Source of the DNA: Prevotella sp. UBA2754
GTDB taxonomy: Bacteria > Bacteroidota > Bacteroidia > Bacteroidales > Bacteroidaceae
Direction of reading: 5' to 3'
Assembly (NCBI GenBank): GCA_002353295.1
Contig: DEJG01000026.1
Coordinates: forward strand, 306,234-370,233
Length of the DNA stretch: 64,000 bases
The notes under the pieces are model-generated. The model was not told where the DNA came from, did not search any database, and worked only from the letters and a program-made list of their open reading frames with translations. Of the stretch, positions 6,844 to 16,360 are shown in pieces (positions within the stretch are counted from its first letter, which is position 1; each line of letters opens with the position of its first letter). The position numbers and the translations under genes were made by a program.

Positions 6844-9408
6844 CTAAAAACTAAATGCTATCACATAGCGCATACCCCATTTAGGACTTGTTGACAACTC
6901 GTTGTAATTGAGTCGACGAACATATTCCACGTGGAAGAACTTGAAGATGTTATGGATGCCCAAAACCAATTCAGCATAAGGGCGATCAGGATCCATCACG
7001 TGACTGCCTGCTGGGAAATACATTAGGTGTGAACTGCCTGCATTCTCGGGTAAGAAAGGATTGTTCTTATCAGAGAGTTCGCCCCACAACATACGAACAC
7101 CGATATATTCGCGCCAATGGAGTTTTTTTATCAGTGGTATGCGATTGAATATTTTTCCGTTCAAATCCCATGATACCATCAGCGATGCAAAGCGGTCGTT
7201 GAGAAATTCCATCGTGTTGATGAGGTTGAAAGTCTCGGGTAGAATAATATACGACTGGTTGGCAGCAGGATGGATAAGCAATGGATATGGAACCTTGTTC
7301 CACTGAATGCCACCCTTCAGCGAAATGTCCAGTTTTCCCCAACTGCTGAGCCAGAAACGTTTGTAGATGTGGAGCTCAGTATAATTGTATGAATAGTCAC
7401 CTCCCAAGACTCCACGGAATCCCATCGTGTGTGAGAGACTGAACACAGGAGCGTCGAGATTGATAACGCGACGGCGTAGCTTATTATTGATGTACGTTTC
7501 GCCAGGGGCATAGCGCAATTTGGCAGATACCTCTGTGGTGCGCAGAAACTCTTTGTTGCCCGTACGGAAAAATTCTGTGCGAGGTTGCATGTTCAATGTG
7601 CGGAACGACATCTTTCCGCAGGCCTCGTTTTCTTCGAGCTTTCCTATCAGCGTGGCTTTCAGACCCCAGTCGGTCTCATAATCAAAGGTGATTTGCTGGC
7701 GGTTATAATACATCATCTTATCCGTGTCTGCCCATTTCAGCGCAACCATGAAGTTATCCTTATCAGTATCCATAAAACGGTCGAAAGGCGAACAGACGTC
7801 ACGTCCTGACTGTATCGTGATAGTGCGACGTGGAAACTCGTGAGGTAAATACTTCTTGGCATTTAGCGAATACGTAAACTCCACATTATAATAATTCTGG
7901 TGACTGCGCCAACCTCTACCATAGTAACCGGAAAGGAAGAAATGTTTGAAAAGATTGGCTGTTGTCTTCGCACTGATTCGGCTGCGTAAGCCATCAACAT
8001 AGTTATGGCTAAGGATGGTATTGACAGGACAGATGTCAATATAGTTGGGTGTACTCGTCTCGATAGAATTTTCAAACAAAGCCTTGAGACCGAAGATAAC
8101 ATATTTCATACCTTTGATATTCTCAATACGATGGATGAACTTGTCCATCGAACCCTCGCTCTTGGTCAGTTCCACCTGTCGGTACTGATTCCAAAAGGCA
8201 TCATCGCGCATCTCGGCATCAGCCTCAGTCACCTTGTTAGCCATTCCGCGGAACAGCTTCTTCGGTATTGGATCGAAAGCGTAGTCCTTCATACGGGTAG
8301 TACGTGTTACAATCAGTTGCCTAAGAAAACTTAGCAGTTCCAATTCCGTTGACATATCGTCTTTGGTCAGCACCCATTGTCCGTTGGGTAGTTTCTCATA
8401 CTCTTGCAGAATTTTTACATTTCTCACGAAGTTGACATTACTCTGCTTAGGTATAGTCATCTCGCATCGACGTACATGGAGCGTAGAATCTTTAAGGATA
8501 TACAAATCGCCACGGAAGCCCATGTCGTTCTGATTGTTTGGTAAGAAGTGTAAATGTATCACACTGTCGCGCTCAATAGCCAAAGTGTCCTCAATATAAT
8601 AGCGATAAAAACCGATACCCTCCTTAGAAATAGGAGATATAAAAGGATATTGCAACAGTCGGATATGGTCTTGATATAAATCGATATCTGTGAATACATC
8701 CTTGATGACAGTATTAACGATATCACCTGTCTGGAAAATATTGTTTACACCCTTAGACGACTGTCCCTGAATGATGGTTTTCTCAGCATGAGGATTTTTA
8801 CGATACACTTTCTGCGAAACCGTTTCATCGACACTCACAGGTAGAATCAGTTTGCCAGTAGCACTGCTAGTCTCCACCTGCTCCACCAGCCAAGGATGCT
8901 TCTTGAAAGGCCCAGTTTCCAATTGCTCTGGTTTTAGATCGTTGAGTGAAGTCGTGATTTTTTCGTATTTGTTGTATTGATAAAAATCATTAACTCCCAA
9001 ATTGGTCTTTTTCTTAGCCTCTACCACTCGCTTCATTAGTTCTACTGCAGGGTTATTCTTTCGACTATAGCGACTTCGTTTAGCCTTTACAGTGACTTCT
9101 GCCAAAACCTGCTTGTCGGGTTTCAGAGCAATATTCAGCTTGCTTTTCGTCTTAGCATTGACAGGGATGATACGCGTCTTATAACCTACCGCGCTGAACG
9201 TTATATTCCAACCATTGTGGCGTTCGATGACATAACGTCCTTCACCGTTGGAGATGACGGAAATATGATGCCCCTTATATACCACACTGGCATAAGGAAT
9301 ACTGTCGCCTGTTTCTGCATCCGTGACATATCCAGTGATTTGTTGGGCATGAAGTTCCATGCCCAGCAAGCAGAATATGGCTATAATAAAATGTTTAAAT
9401 CTGGTCAT
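6844..9408 (-). CDS. DUF5686 outer-membrane protein with N-terminal carboxypeptidase-like regulatory domain
   Basis: The 854-residue protein has a signal peptide (..IIAIFCLLGMELHAQ), a CarboxypepD_reg-like beta-sandwich (QITGYVTDAETGDSIPYASVVYKG, about 22-105), and a long DUF5686 region predicted as a beta-barrel that ends in an aromatic C-terminus (..MRYVIAFSF), typical for outer-membrane proteins of Bacteroidetes. Function is unknown. It is the last gene of the ten-gene minus-strand operon, 5 bp after the LolA-like gene, so it may serve surface delivery or anchoring of that operon's product. The 3' end abuts the convergent sigma factor gene, separated by 17 bp of CTAAATGC-type repetitive sequence. 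Confidence 0.85.
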   Translation of the reverse strand: MTRFKHFIIAIFCLLGMELHAQQITGYVTDAETGDSIPYASVVYKGHHISVISNGEGRYVIERHNGWNITFSAVGYKTRIIPVNAKTKSKLNIALKPDKQVLAEVTVKAKRSRYSRKNNPAVELMKRVVEAKKKTNLGVNDFYQYNKYEKITTSLNDLKPEQLETGPFKKHPWLVEQVETSSATGKLILPVSVDETVSQKVYRKNPHAEKTIIQGQSSKGVNNIFQTGDIVNTVIKDVFTDIDLYQDHIRLLQYPFISPISKEGIGFYRYYIEDTLAIERDSVIHLHFLPNNQNDMGFRGDLYILKDSTLHVRRCEMTIPKQSNVNFVRNVKILQEYEKLPNGQWVLTKDDMSTELELLSFLRQLIVTRTTRMKDYAFDPIPKKLFRGMANKVTEADAEMRDDAFWNQYRQVELTKSEGSMDKFIHRIENIKGMKYVIFGLKALFENSIETSTPNYIDICPVNTILSHNYVDGLRSRISAKTTANLFKHFFLSGYYGRGWRSHQNYYNVEFTYSLNAKKYLPHEFPRRTITIQSGRDVCSPFDRFMDTDKDNFMVALKWADTDKMMYYNRQQITFDYETDWGLKATLIGKLEENEACGKMSFRTLNMQPRTEFFRTGNKEFLRTTEVSAKLRYAPGETYINNKLRRRVINLDAPVFSLSHTMGFRGVLGGDYSYNYTELHIYKRFWLSSWGKLDISLKGGIQWNKVPYPLLIHPAANQSYIILPETFNLINTMEFLNDRFASLMVSWDLNGKIFNRIPLIKKLHWREYIGVRMLWGELSDKNNPFLPENAGSSHLMYFPAGSHVMDPDRPYAELVLGIHNIFKFFHVEYVRRLNYNELSTSPKWGMRYVIAFSF

Positions 9409-9413
9409 TTATT

Positions 9414-9911
9414 CTACTTAAACGTATATTCCATGTAGCCACCACTTCTGTCGTTCATCTTCAAAGTTTTGAAGGCAGAAGTTTTAGCATCAACAACTAA
9501 CACAAACGAAGTAAACATCTGGCGACGCTTCTTACCTGCAGGTGTAATTGTGATAATCTTCTCGTTACCTTTGTTGCTGATAGTCAAGTCTTCACCAGTA
9601 GGGATAACCCGCCCGTTGATGACAGCTTCAAGAACCATTTGAAAAGTAGCAAACTGGGGATTCTTTCTGCTATCAGTAACATGTTTTTTCTTACCCAATG
9701 TCATGGTGAACTGGGTTCCGTCCATAATCAGTTGGTCACGGTCATTGTCTGTAGATATACATATATACGAGGGCTTACGAATCGTCATGGTACCTGTAGT
9801 GACAACATCCGTTTTAACAGCCTTTTTATGGGTAATCTTGGTGACAGTCTGGGCTTCTGCGTAGGTAAAGCATGCTACCAACCAGAAAAGTAAAAAAACA
9901 ATTTTTTTCAT
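9414..9911 (-). CDS. LolA-like outer-membrane lipoprotein carrier family protein
   Basis: I choose the ATG at 9911 (MKKIVFLLFWLVACFTYAEAQ) rather than the upstream TTG because it gives a clean export signal; 165 residues result. The body (MTIRKPSYICIS..QLIMDGTQFTMTLGKKKHV..ITITPAGKKRRQMFTSFVLVVDAKTSAFKTLKMNDRSGGYMEYTF) follows the half-barrel LolA pattern. LVAC at residues 11-14 could alternatively be a lipobox. LolA-like proteins are regular members of aryl-polyene and flexirubin clusters, where they are thought to carry the hydrophobic product across the periplasm. The neighbours here (ketosynthase, ACP, MMPL) support that reading. Confidence 0.75.
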   Translation of the reverse strand: MKKIVFLLFWLVACFTYAEAQTVTKITHKKAVKTDVVTTGTMTIRKPSYICISTDNDRDQLIMDGTQFTMTLGKKKHVTDSRKNPQFATFQMVLEAVINGRVIPTGEDLTISNKGNEKIITITPAGKKRRQMFTSFVLVVDAKTSAFKTLKMNDRSGGYMEYTFK

Positions 9912-9942
9912 ATCTATCAACTTTTATCTTTCAATTTTCAAC

Positions 9943-10662
9943 TTAAGTATACAATCCTCCATTAATGGAAATTACGTTACCAGTGATATACCCAGCCTTT
10001 GGAGAAGCCAGAAAAGCCACTAAGTCGGCCACTTCTTCTGGGGTACCAAAACGGTTGGCAGGGATGGTCTTCTTGAGAACAGCCTCATCGAGACCTTCGG
10101 TCATATCAGTCTTGATAAAGCCAGGAGCCACAGCATTGACAGTAACATTTTTACGAGCCACTTCCTGTGCTAAAGCTTTGGTAGCTGCAATAATGCCACC
10201 CTTAGCAGCAGAATAGTTGGTCTGGCCTGGTAGTCCTTTCAGGCCGCTAACACTTGCCATGTTGATGATGCGCCCGAACTTATGTAGCTGCATGGCAGGA
10301 AGCAAAGGTTGGGTGACGTTGAAAAAACCTGAGAGGGTGATGTCCAATACACGATGCCAATCATCTTCTGGCATGAGCGCCATCACATTGTCGCGACGGA
10401 TGCCGGCATTATTGACAATCACTTCAATATACTCTTCGGGATGGCGTTGCTGCCAATCTTTTAACGCATCACGTGTCTGTTGTGCATCGCTCACATCGAA
10501 GCACAGAATTTCTCCCTGACCATTGATTTGTTCAAGCGTATTTTTTGCTTCTGCCAGATTGCTTGCATAATTAATGATGACTTGATAGCCATCTTGAGCC
10601 AAACGTACCGCTACAGCACGTCCTATGCCACGGCTTCCTCCTGTTACTAAAGCGTATTTCAT
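9943..10662 (-). CDS. fabG: 3-oxoacyl-ACP reductase-type short-chain dehydrogenase
   Basis: The 239-residue Rossmann protein has the cofactor motif TGGSRGIG (residues 7-14), NNAG near 88, a catalytic Ser..Tyr-x3-Lys (ASVSG..NYSAAKGG) near 137-155 and the FabG-typical C-terminus YITGNVISINGGLYT. It reduces beta-ketoacyl-ACP with NAD(P)H. Embedded in the operon between the FAD oxidoreductase and the LolA-like gene, it is most likely the dedicated ketoreductase of this pathway, not the housekeeping FabG. The gene symbol refers to the family only. Confidence 0.9.
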   Translation of the reverse strand: MKYALVTGGSRGIGRAVAVRLAQDGYQVIINYASNLAEAKNTLEQINGQGEILCFDVSDAQQTRDALKDWQQRHPEEYIEVIVNNAGIRRDNVMALMPEDDWHRVLDITLSGFFNVTQPLLPAMQLHKFGRIINMASVSGLKGLPGQTNYSAAKGGIIAATKALAQEVARKNVTVNAVAPGFIKTDMTEGLDEAVLKKTIPANRFGTPEEVADLVAFLASPKAGYITGNVISINGGLYT

Positions 10663-10675
10663 TGTTCTATTTTTG

Positions 10676-11980
10676 TTATTTCGAATTTAAAATAATATTT
10701 GTAGTCTGTTGGGCCGTCATGGCCACTCCCTCTAATCCGTGTAACATGACATTCTGTCCTGTCAGTAGTAGGTTGCTGATGGGAGTACGAGGTGATAGCA
10801 TCGTAAGTAAGGGCTGGCGACAATCCTTGCGGATGCCATAGGCCGAGCCATTTGGTGTATGCGTGAAGTGCTGCCACGTATGAGGTGTGCTGACATACTG
10901 TTCGCTCACCATTTCAGAAAGCCCAGGCACCACCGTTTCTGCCAAATCCATAGGATTGGTGTCACAGGGTGTTAATAAATCTAGGAGTGTTGCATATTCA
11001 GAACCGTCTTCTGGCACCCTACAACTCAGCATCACTTTGTTCGTATTCTCATCCCAGACGGTACCGCCTTTATACACAAACTTGTTGTGATTAAAATAAG
11101 GCAGGGATTGAGGCTTCAGGACCAGAGAATAGGTGTACATGCCATAGGTGTTCTCCAACATGGATAGGCGTGTTCTGAAGATGTTTTTTACCACCTTACT
11201 TTCTTTTATCAAGTCGAAAGTCTGGGTAGGATGAATATCGCTGATAAAGAGAGTTCCTTCATAGCGCTCATCATTGCTGCACAAAGCAGCAACAATTTTT
11301 CCATCTTCTTCAATCAGTTCCTTTACTTCTGCGCGACATATTACTTCACCACCCATGTGTCGGATATCGTCCACTAATGTACGTACGATGAGGCTGCTAT
11401 CACCTTTCAATCGCCAACTGCTTTGGATATAGCTTTTCTGGCTATGAGCGAATGCTAATAAAGGTAATGAATCACGGCGCAATTCAGTTTTCAAGCAGGA
11501 ACCTGACAATACATCAATTAACAACGGGTTGCTAAAATTCTTATTCAACCACTGCCATGCATTGACAGATGGATCTGGGTCTGGTCCCTGTAGCATATCA
11601 ACGTAACACTTCAAAGCGTCGCGCTGATTGGAGAACTGGGAAGACAGTATCTCAACGAAGTGGTCAAACCCCTGTGCTAGACAGAAAGTCTCGCCGTCAA
11701 TGGTAATCCGGTCGGCCCCGTCAGTATCCAACTGATGCCAAGGTAGTCGAAGAAGTCCTAATTGATGGAAGATATTATGCAATGCCTCTCCTTCGCGCAA
11801 TCCTCCAATATAGTGAAGTCCCGTGTCGAAGATATGTCCCTTGCGTTGGTAACTCTGTAAACAACCGCCTGGTTGCCAGTGAGCTTCCAATACAAGAACT
11901 TTACGCCCTGATCTTGAGAGCAGGTGAGCGCAGGCGAGTCCGCCAAATCCACTTCCTATGACAACGACGTCGTATTTCAT
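10676..11980 (-). CDS. CrtI/phytoene-desaturase-like FAD-dependent oxidoreductase
   Basis: The 434-residue flavoprotein begins with the dinucleotide fold MKYDVVVIGSGFGGLACAHLLSRSGRKVLVLEAHWQPGGC and continues with TGLHYIGGL, the arrangement of the phytoene desaturase/retinol saturase family. A C-terminal FAD motif is seen in TPISNLLLTGQNVMLHGLEGVAMTA. The family desaturates, saturates or isomerises polyenes. The start overlaps the MMPL stop by 4 bp (ATGA), showing translational coupling. In this operon it probably sets the redox state of the acyl chain, which is inference. Confidence 0.85.
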   Translation of the reverse strand: MKYDVVVIGSGFGGLACAHLLSRSGRKVLVLEAHWQPGGCLQSYQRKGHIFDTGLHYIGGLREGEALHNIFHQLGLLRLPWHQLDTDGADRITIDGETFCLAQGFDHFVEILSSQFSNQRDALKCYVDMLQGPDPDPSVNAWQWLNKNFSNPLLIDVLSGSCLKTELRRDSLPLLAFAHSQKSYIQSSWRLKGDSSLIVRTLVDDIRHMGGEVICRAEVKELIEEDGKIVAALCSNDERYEGTLFISDIHPTQTFDLIKESKVVKNIFRTRLSMLENTYGMYTYSLVLKPQSLPYFNHNKFVYKGGTVWDENTNKVMLSCRVPEDGSEYATLLDLLTPCDTNPMDLAETVVPGLSEMVSEQYVSTPHTWQHFTHTPNGSAYGIRKDCRQPLLTMLSPRTPISNLLLTGQNVMLHGLEGVAMTAQQTTNIILNSK

Positions 11981-14427
11981 GATTTCTTACGGTTCAGCCA
12001 ACGATAGATAGCTGGTTGGAGTACATATGAGAGAATCACCGCAGAAAGAAGGCCTACTAATGTAGAGAAACCCACTGAGCGGATGGCAGGATGAGAGGCA
12101 ATGAGCATGCTGCTCACGGTAGTAATGAGAGTAACGGCACTTAGGAAGATCGCAGTCTTGTGGTAAGTCAGTTTCTGTGAATCTTGATGTGTCAGGCCGT
12201 CCATCACAAAGATGCTATAATCAACACCTATACCGAAGATAAAGGTGGAGATGATGATACTTATCAAGTTGAATCGTATATCAAACAAAACCATAGCCCC
12301 CAAAACAATCATCCAGCTAAGAAGGATGGGTAGGAAACCGAGTACGGTATGTTTTAAATTGAAATGGAAACTCAGTAGCAGTACGATGAAAACGAATGCC
12401 ATAGACAACCACTGGAGCACATTAAAATCTTCACTCATCCGCATCAGAGTGTCAGTAGTATAATAATAGGTGTCGAGTACCAACAGTTCAGGATGTTGGG
12501 CAATGGCATCACAGATGCGGATATAATCGCTCTCACTGCTTCGCACACTATCATTGGCACATCGCACAGAGGTGAAACAGAGAAAGTTTCCGTCGTATGA
12601 TTCCTCCATAAGTGTAGACTGATAGCCAGCAGGAATAATGCCTGCCGCATAGAGTGAATCGGGCTCGTAATTGGTCGAAGCTGCCTCAAAGAAGGTGTCA
12701 AAGGCATCAGTGGTAAGTCCTGCCTGTGGTGCAGTTGACTGAATTAACTGCCGCACATGGGCAAGTCGATCCTCTGTCCAATAGTTGTGCCAGGCATCAA
12801 TGCGCTGCTGTTGCACCTTCAGTGGAACAAAAATCTTGTTGGTATGCGTGTAACTCTTGACGAGTCCCAGTTGTTGCAGGGAGTCAAGTTTTTGATCCAA
12901 GATGCTGAAGGTATTGATAGCCTCCTCCATCGTATGACCCTTACTGGCGAAATACTTGGTTTTATCACCAGTATATGTTTTGTCGCGCAAAAGTTGTTCT
13001 GAGTGTTCCGTCAATTCGGCCTCATAGCCCAGATTGTGCATATCAGCATCAAAACGTGTTCCTCCCACGAAGTAGGCTCCGATGCAGATGGCCATCACGA
13101 CGGTGATAGCTATCAGCAAAGGTTTCTTGCAATCGAAGGGATACGTATTGATACGGTCAATCCATGCAAAAGAACGAACGGAAGAAACTGTTTGTTCCTT
13201 ATGGAAGAACTGTGGAAGATAGGTCAGTGAGAATAATGTAGTGCCTAAAATAGCAAAGGCAGCAAAGAGACCGAAGTCTTGCAGCAGGTCTGTTTGGATG
13301 AAAATCAGTCCAGCAAAAGAACCGATAGTGGTAAGACAGCCCAGCCAAACGGGTTTCACCTGATCGCGCAACATCCGTTCAGGGTCGCCTACATATTTCT
13401 GGTGAGTCAGTACATGGAGCACATAACTCAAAGCTACTCCCAGCACGACACCGCCAATCCCCAATGCCAATAGCGAGAACTGACCTTTGATGAAATACAT
13501 CATTGTCAGTCCAAACAAGGTACCAAAAACAACAGGTAGAAGCAACAGCGGAATCGTTTGCCACTGACGGAAACAGAGCAGCAGGAACAGTAATACCAGG
13601 ATAAGTGCCCCTGTAATGGTTGTTGTCAAGTCGTGTTTGATCTGCGTCGAGTTGTAGTAACCACTGGCAGGTGTACCATGATAACTTATACGAACATCGG
13701 GATATTGTTGCGTAAACTGTTCAATCTGTTGATTGATGTGCTTGAAAAGAGCCGACCCCTGTCCAGTATTGGTAGATGAAAAATGAGGAGTAAGGAAAGC
13801 CAGACATACCGTAGAATCGGGTACGAAGAAGTGGCCATTGATGGTTTGATAATTGCCAGATCCACCTTCCAATAGTGGTTTAATTTGTTCTGCCAATATC
13901 TCTCGCATACCCATTGGGTCGAGCTGTATCAGTTCAGGGAACAGTTGTCCCACCTCGCCCTGTAGGTCCTCATAGTTCTGTTGCATTTGACGCGTAAAAT
14001 GTTCTTTGGTCAGCAACGTGTCAAAGCGTGCGTAGGCTGCTGTGTCAATATATGCTGGCAGATGTGCCATTAGATAGTCTACACCACCCATCATCAGGTC
14101 TTCTGGTATCTGATAGAAAATATCCTCTATCAGGGTAGAGTCACGCTGTAGCGAGTCTACGAAAACATCGCAAACCTCTGTTAGACGTTCTGTATTTCCC
14201 CCCTCGAAAGTCAAGAAAACCTTATCCTTGATTTTCAAATCGGCAAAAGCCAATTTGATGCTGCCGTCTTCGTTTTTAGATGATGGCATCAACTTATTGA
14301 TATCCTCTTCCAAATGGATGCGTGTTGCAAACCAACCGAAGATGATGAAGAATGCTGTCATCGAAAGCCAGCATGTAGTTTGATGACTATGGAAATACTG
14401 ATATAACCTGATGAAAAAGTTCGTCAT
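11977..14427 (-). CDS. MMPL/RND-superfamily lipid exporter
   Basis: The 816-residue membrane protein has two repeats, each with one TM, a large periplasmic loop and five more TMs. The first block (ALILVLLFLLLCFRQWQTIPLLLLPVVFGTLFGLTMMYFIKGQFSLLALGIGGVVLGVALSYVLHVL) and the second (LGFLPILLSWMIVLGAMVLFDIRFNLISIIISTFIFGIGVDYSIFVMDGL) carry the MMPL TM4-type G-D/S-Y signatures. It would move an acyl or polyene product out of the inner membrane. It overlaps both neighbours by 4 bp. Similar MMPL exporters are constant parts of aryl-polyene clusters. Confidence 0.88.
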   Translation of the reverse strand: MTNFFIRLYQYFHSHQTTCWLSMTAFFIIFGWFATRIHLEEDINKLMPSSKNEDGSIKLAFADLKIKDKVFLTFEGGNTERLTEVCDVFVDSLQRDSTLIEDIFYQIPEDLMMGGVDYLMAHLPAYIDTAAYARFDTLLTKEHFTRQMQQNYEDLQGEVGQLFPELIQLDPMGMREILAEQIKPLLEGGSGNYQTINGHFFVPDSTVCLAFLTPHFSSTNTGQGSALFKHINQQIEQFTQQYPDVRISYHGTPASGYYNSTQIKHDLTTTITGALILVLLFLLLCFRQWQTIPLLLLPVVFGTLFGLTMMYFIKGQFSLLALGIGGVVLGVALSYVLHVLTHQKYVGDPERMLRDQVKPVWLGCLTTIGSFAGLIFIQTDLLQDFGLFAAFAILGTTLFSLTYLPQFFHKEQTVSSVRSFAWIDRINTYPFDCKKPLLIAITVVMAICIGAYFVGGTRFDADMHNLGYEAELTEHSEQLLRDKTYTGDKTKYFASKGHTMEEAINTFSILDQKLDSLQQLGLVKSYTHTNKIFVPLKVQQQRIDAWHNYWTEDRLAHVRQLIQSTAPQAGLTTDAFDTFFEAASTNYEPDSLYAAGIIPAGYQSTLMEESYDGNFLCFTSVRCANDSVRSSESDYIRICDAIAQHPELLVLDTYYYTTDTLMRMSEDFNVLQWLSMAFVFIVLLLSFHFNLKHTVLGFLPILLSWMIVLGAMVLFDIRFNLISIIISTFIFGIGVDYSIFVMDGLTHQDSQKLTYHKTAIFLSAVTLITTVSSMLIASHPAIRSVGFSTLVGLLSAVILSYVLQPAIYRWLNRKKS

Positions 14428-14840
14428 TGCATGAATATTTTCAAATCAACCTCGGCCACGGTTTCCTCTCCTACTAGAGAGACACCGTGAGCCAGCGTCA
14501 TATTACCAAAAGAAAAACCAAACGTCACCTTTGTTTGGATACGTTCATTTAACAGTGGACGACGATGACAACAAAAGTTCTTTACCTCTACTATCATACC
14601 TATTGGGGCATTGCTGTCTTCCGCCTTGTTACTGGCTGCAAGGGCCGAACATGACTGGGCGATATGTTCTATCAACCCAGTCGGAGAAATCATTCCGTCA
14701 GGCAACAGGAAATAATTCCCTCGTGCGATGGTGAGTGCAGAGGTGGCAGAAGTTTCGTCCTGTCGTTCAAACTCATCGACCATCATAAAAGGGTCGCGTT
14801 GCGGAATGAGTTTCTTGATGTCGTCGCCTTTAATGATCAT
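14424..14840 (-). CDS. FabZ/hotdog-fold 3-hydroxyacyl-ACP dehydratase-like protein with altered active site
   Basis: The 138-residue protein starts IIKGDDIKKLIPQRDPFMMVDEF, the hotdog N-terminal block of the FabZ family, and has GLIEHIAQSCSALAASN, which matches the central helix with the catalytic acid (Glu58). The expected GHFPGxPxxPG segment carrying the catalytic histidine reads GNYFLLPDGMISPTG, so that His is missing. The Q in IPQRDPF also replaces the usual H. The protein may be a specialised dehydratase, use another residue (His59 follows the Glu), or be structural. It overlaps the MMPL and ACP genes by 4 bp each. Confidence 0.8.
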   Translation of the reverse strand: MIIKGDDIKKLIPQRDPFMMVDEFERQDETSATSALTIARGNYFLLPDGMISPTGLIEHIAQSCSALAASNKAEDSNAPIGMIVEVKNFCCHRRPLLNERIQTKVTFGFSFGNMTLAHGVSLVGEETVAEVDLKIFMQ

Positions 14841-15082
14841 GCTGGCAAATGCTGCTCAATGTAATCGTAGAGATTGTTGAATGTCTGTATCTGGTGCAAC
14901 TCATTTACAGGAATGGTGATTTTGTAAGTCACCTGTACAAGTGCAATCAGGTCAACCAGATTGATGCTGTCTAACTGGAGGGTATCCTTCAGATTAGCAT
15001 CTGGGGTGAATTCACTCTGTTCTACTTCAAACTCTTCTGAGAGCAGTCCGTTAACCTGCTCAATGATTTCTTGTCTTGTCAT
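14837..15082 (-). CDS. Acyl carrier protein
   Basis: An 81-residue acidic four-helix carrier. The phosphopantetheine site is Ser39 in LQLDSINLVDLIAL (DSI instead of the usual DSL). The N-terminal MTRQEIIEQVNGLLSEEFEVE and terminal YDYIEQHLPA are normal for ACPs. It lies between the ketosynthase and the dehydratase, so it is the dedicated carrier for this operon. Confidence 0.9.
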   Translation of the reverse strand: MTRQEIIEQVNGLLSEEFEVEQSEFTPDANLKDTLQLDSINLVDLIALVQVTYKITIPVNELHQIQTFNNLYDYIEQHLPA

Positions 15083-15131
15083 AATTTTTTTAATTAAAGA
15101 ATTTTCGATATATTGTTTTTTGATGTTTCGA

Positions 15132-16355
15132 CTACAGATTTTTCACTATCAATGTCGAGTTTGTGCCTCCAAATCCGAATGAATTCGAGAGGAAAGTGTC
15201 AAAATGTGCTTCTATTGTTTCGGGGATAACGTTAACACAAGCAGTATCCTCGTCAGGACTCTCGAAATTGATATTACCTGCAATAAAGTTGTTCTTCATC
15301 ATCAGTATGGTGTAGATAATTTCAGATGCACCAGCCATCCACATTTCATGGCCAGTCTGGCTCTTGGTAGAGGTGACAGGTACATGATAGTCGCCGAAAA
15401 TCTGAGCAATAGCTTGAGCTTCACGGCTGTCACCAATCTTGGTAGAAGTGGCATGGGCATTCACGTAGCCAATTTCTTTCACACCGATACCGCTGTCTTT
15501 GAAACAAAGTTCCAACGAACGGGCTGGACCGGCAACGTTCGGTGTTGAGATATGGTCACCATTACCGGAGAATCCCCATCCGATGATTTCTGCAAGAATA
15601 GGAGCACCACGACGAACTGCACTCTCATAATCCTCAATAATTAGGGTTGCAGCACCACCGCCAGGTACCAGTCCGTTACGATCTTTGTCGAACGGACGAC
15701 TGGCCTTAGAGGCATCATTGTCGTCACGCAGGGCAAAAGATTGGATACCGTCGAAAGATGCCACGCCATACATGTTAGCCTCTTGAGCACCACCGCAAAC
15801 GACGCAATCCTGCAAGCCGTTCTTAATGAGCAGATACCCTAGTCCGATTGACTGCGAACCAGATGCACAGGCTGCAGAGGCCGTCAGGTTGATACCTTTC
15901 AGGTGGAACAGACATGCCAAGTTCATGGTAACTGTCGAGTTCATTGACTGGAAAATGGCACCACTGCCACATGCAGCAGTTGAACCGAATTCGCGGAATT
16001 TATCCAGTGCATGCATTGTTGCTTCGGCCACTGAGTCGTTACCATAGATAATACCCACCTCATGCTGGTCGATATAGTCTTGTTCCAGGCGTGCTGCTGC
16101 CAGGGCATCGCGAGTAGCCATATAGGCATACTGTGCCTCTTCGGGCATAAATTGCCGGAAATTACGATTTACAAACGGCTTCAAATCGGCTTTTGGTACA
16201 TTCGCACAGAAAGGGGAACGGAAACCTGCGTCCACACGCTCCTGACTGAAAATAATACCACTCTTTCCTTCATACAGGCTTTGGCGTACTTCATCAAGGG
16301 TCGTACCCAAGCACGACCAAATACCCATTCCTGTGATTACTACTCTTCTTTCCAT
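15132..16355 (-). CDS. Beta-ketoacyl-ACP synthase (KAS I/II-type)
   Basis: The 407-residue condensing enzyme starts RRVVITGMGIWSCLG. It has the nucleophile Cys163 in SAACASGSQ, His301 in VNAHATSTKIGD, Lys331 and His336 in KSQTGHEMWMAGA, and the GFGGTNS end motif, so it is catalytically intact. It is the only ketosynthase in the operon; no chain-length-factor partner lacking the Cys is present. It elongates ACP-bound chains with malonyl-ACP. Housekeeping fatty-acid genes are not adjacent, which points to a secondary pathway. Confidence 0.92.
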   Translation of the reverse strand: MERRVVITGMGIWSCLGTTLDEVRQSLYEGKSGIIFSQERVDAGFRSPFCANVPKADLKPFVNRNFRQFMPEEAQYAYMATRDALAAARLEQDYIDQHEVGIIYGNDSVAEATMHALDKFREFGSTAACGSGAIFQSMNSTVTMNLACLFHLKGINLTASAACASGSQSIGLGYLLIKNGLQDCVVCGGAQEANMYGVASFDGIQSFALRDDNDASKASRPFDKDRNGLVPGGGAATLIIEDYESAVRRGAPILAEIIGWGFSGNGDHISTPNVAGPARSLELCFKDSGIGVKEIGYVNAHATSTKIGDSREAQAIAQIFGDYHVPVTSTKSQTGHEMWMAGASEIIYTILMMKNNFIAGNINFESPDEDTACVNVIPETIEAHFDTFLSNSFGFGGTNSTLIVKNL

Positions 16356-16360
16356 ATTTT

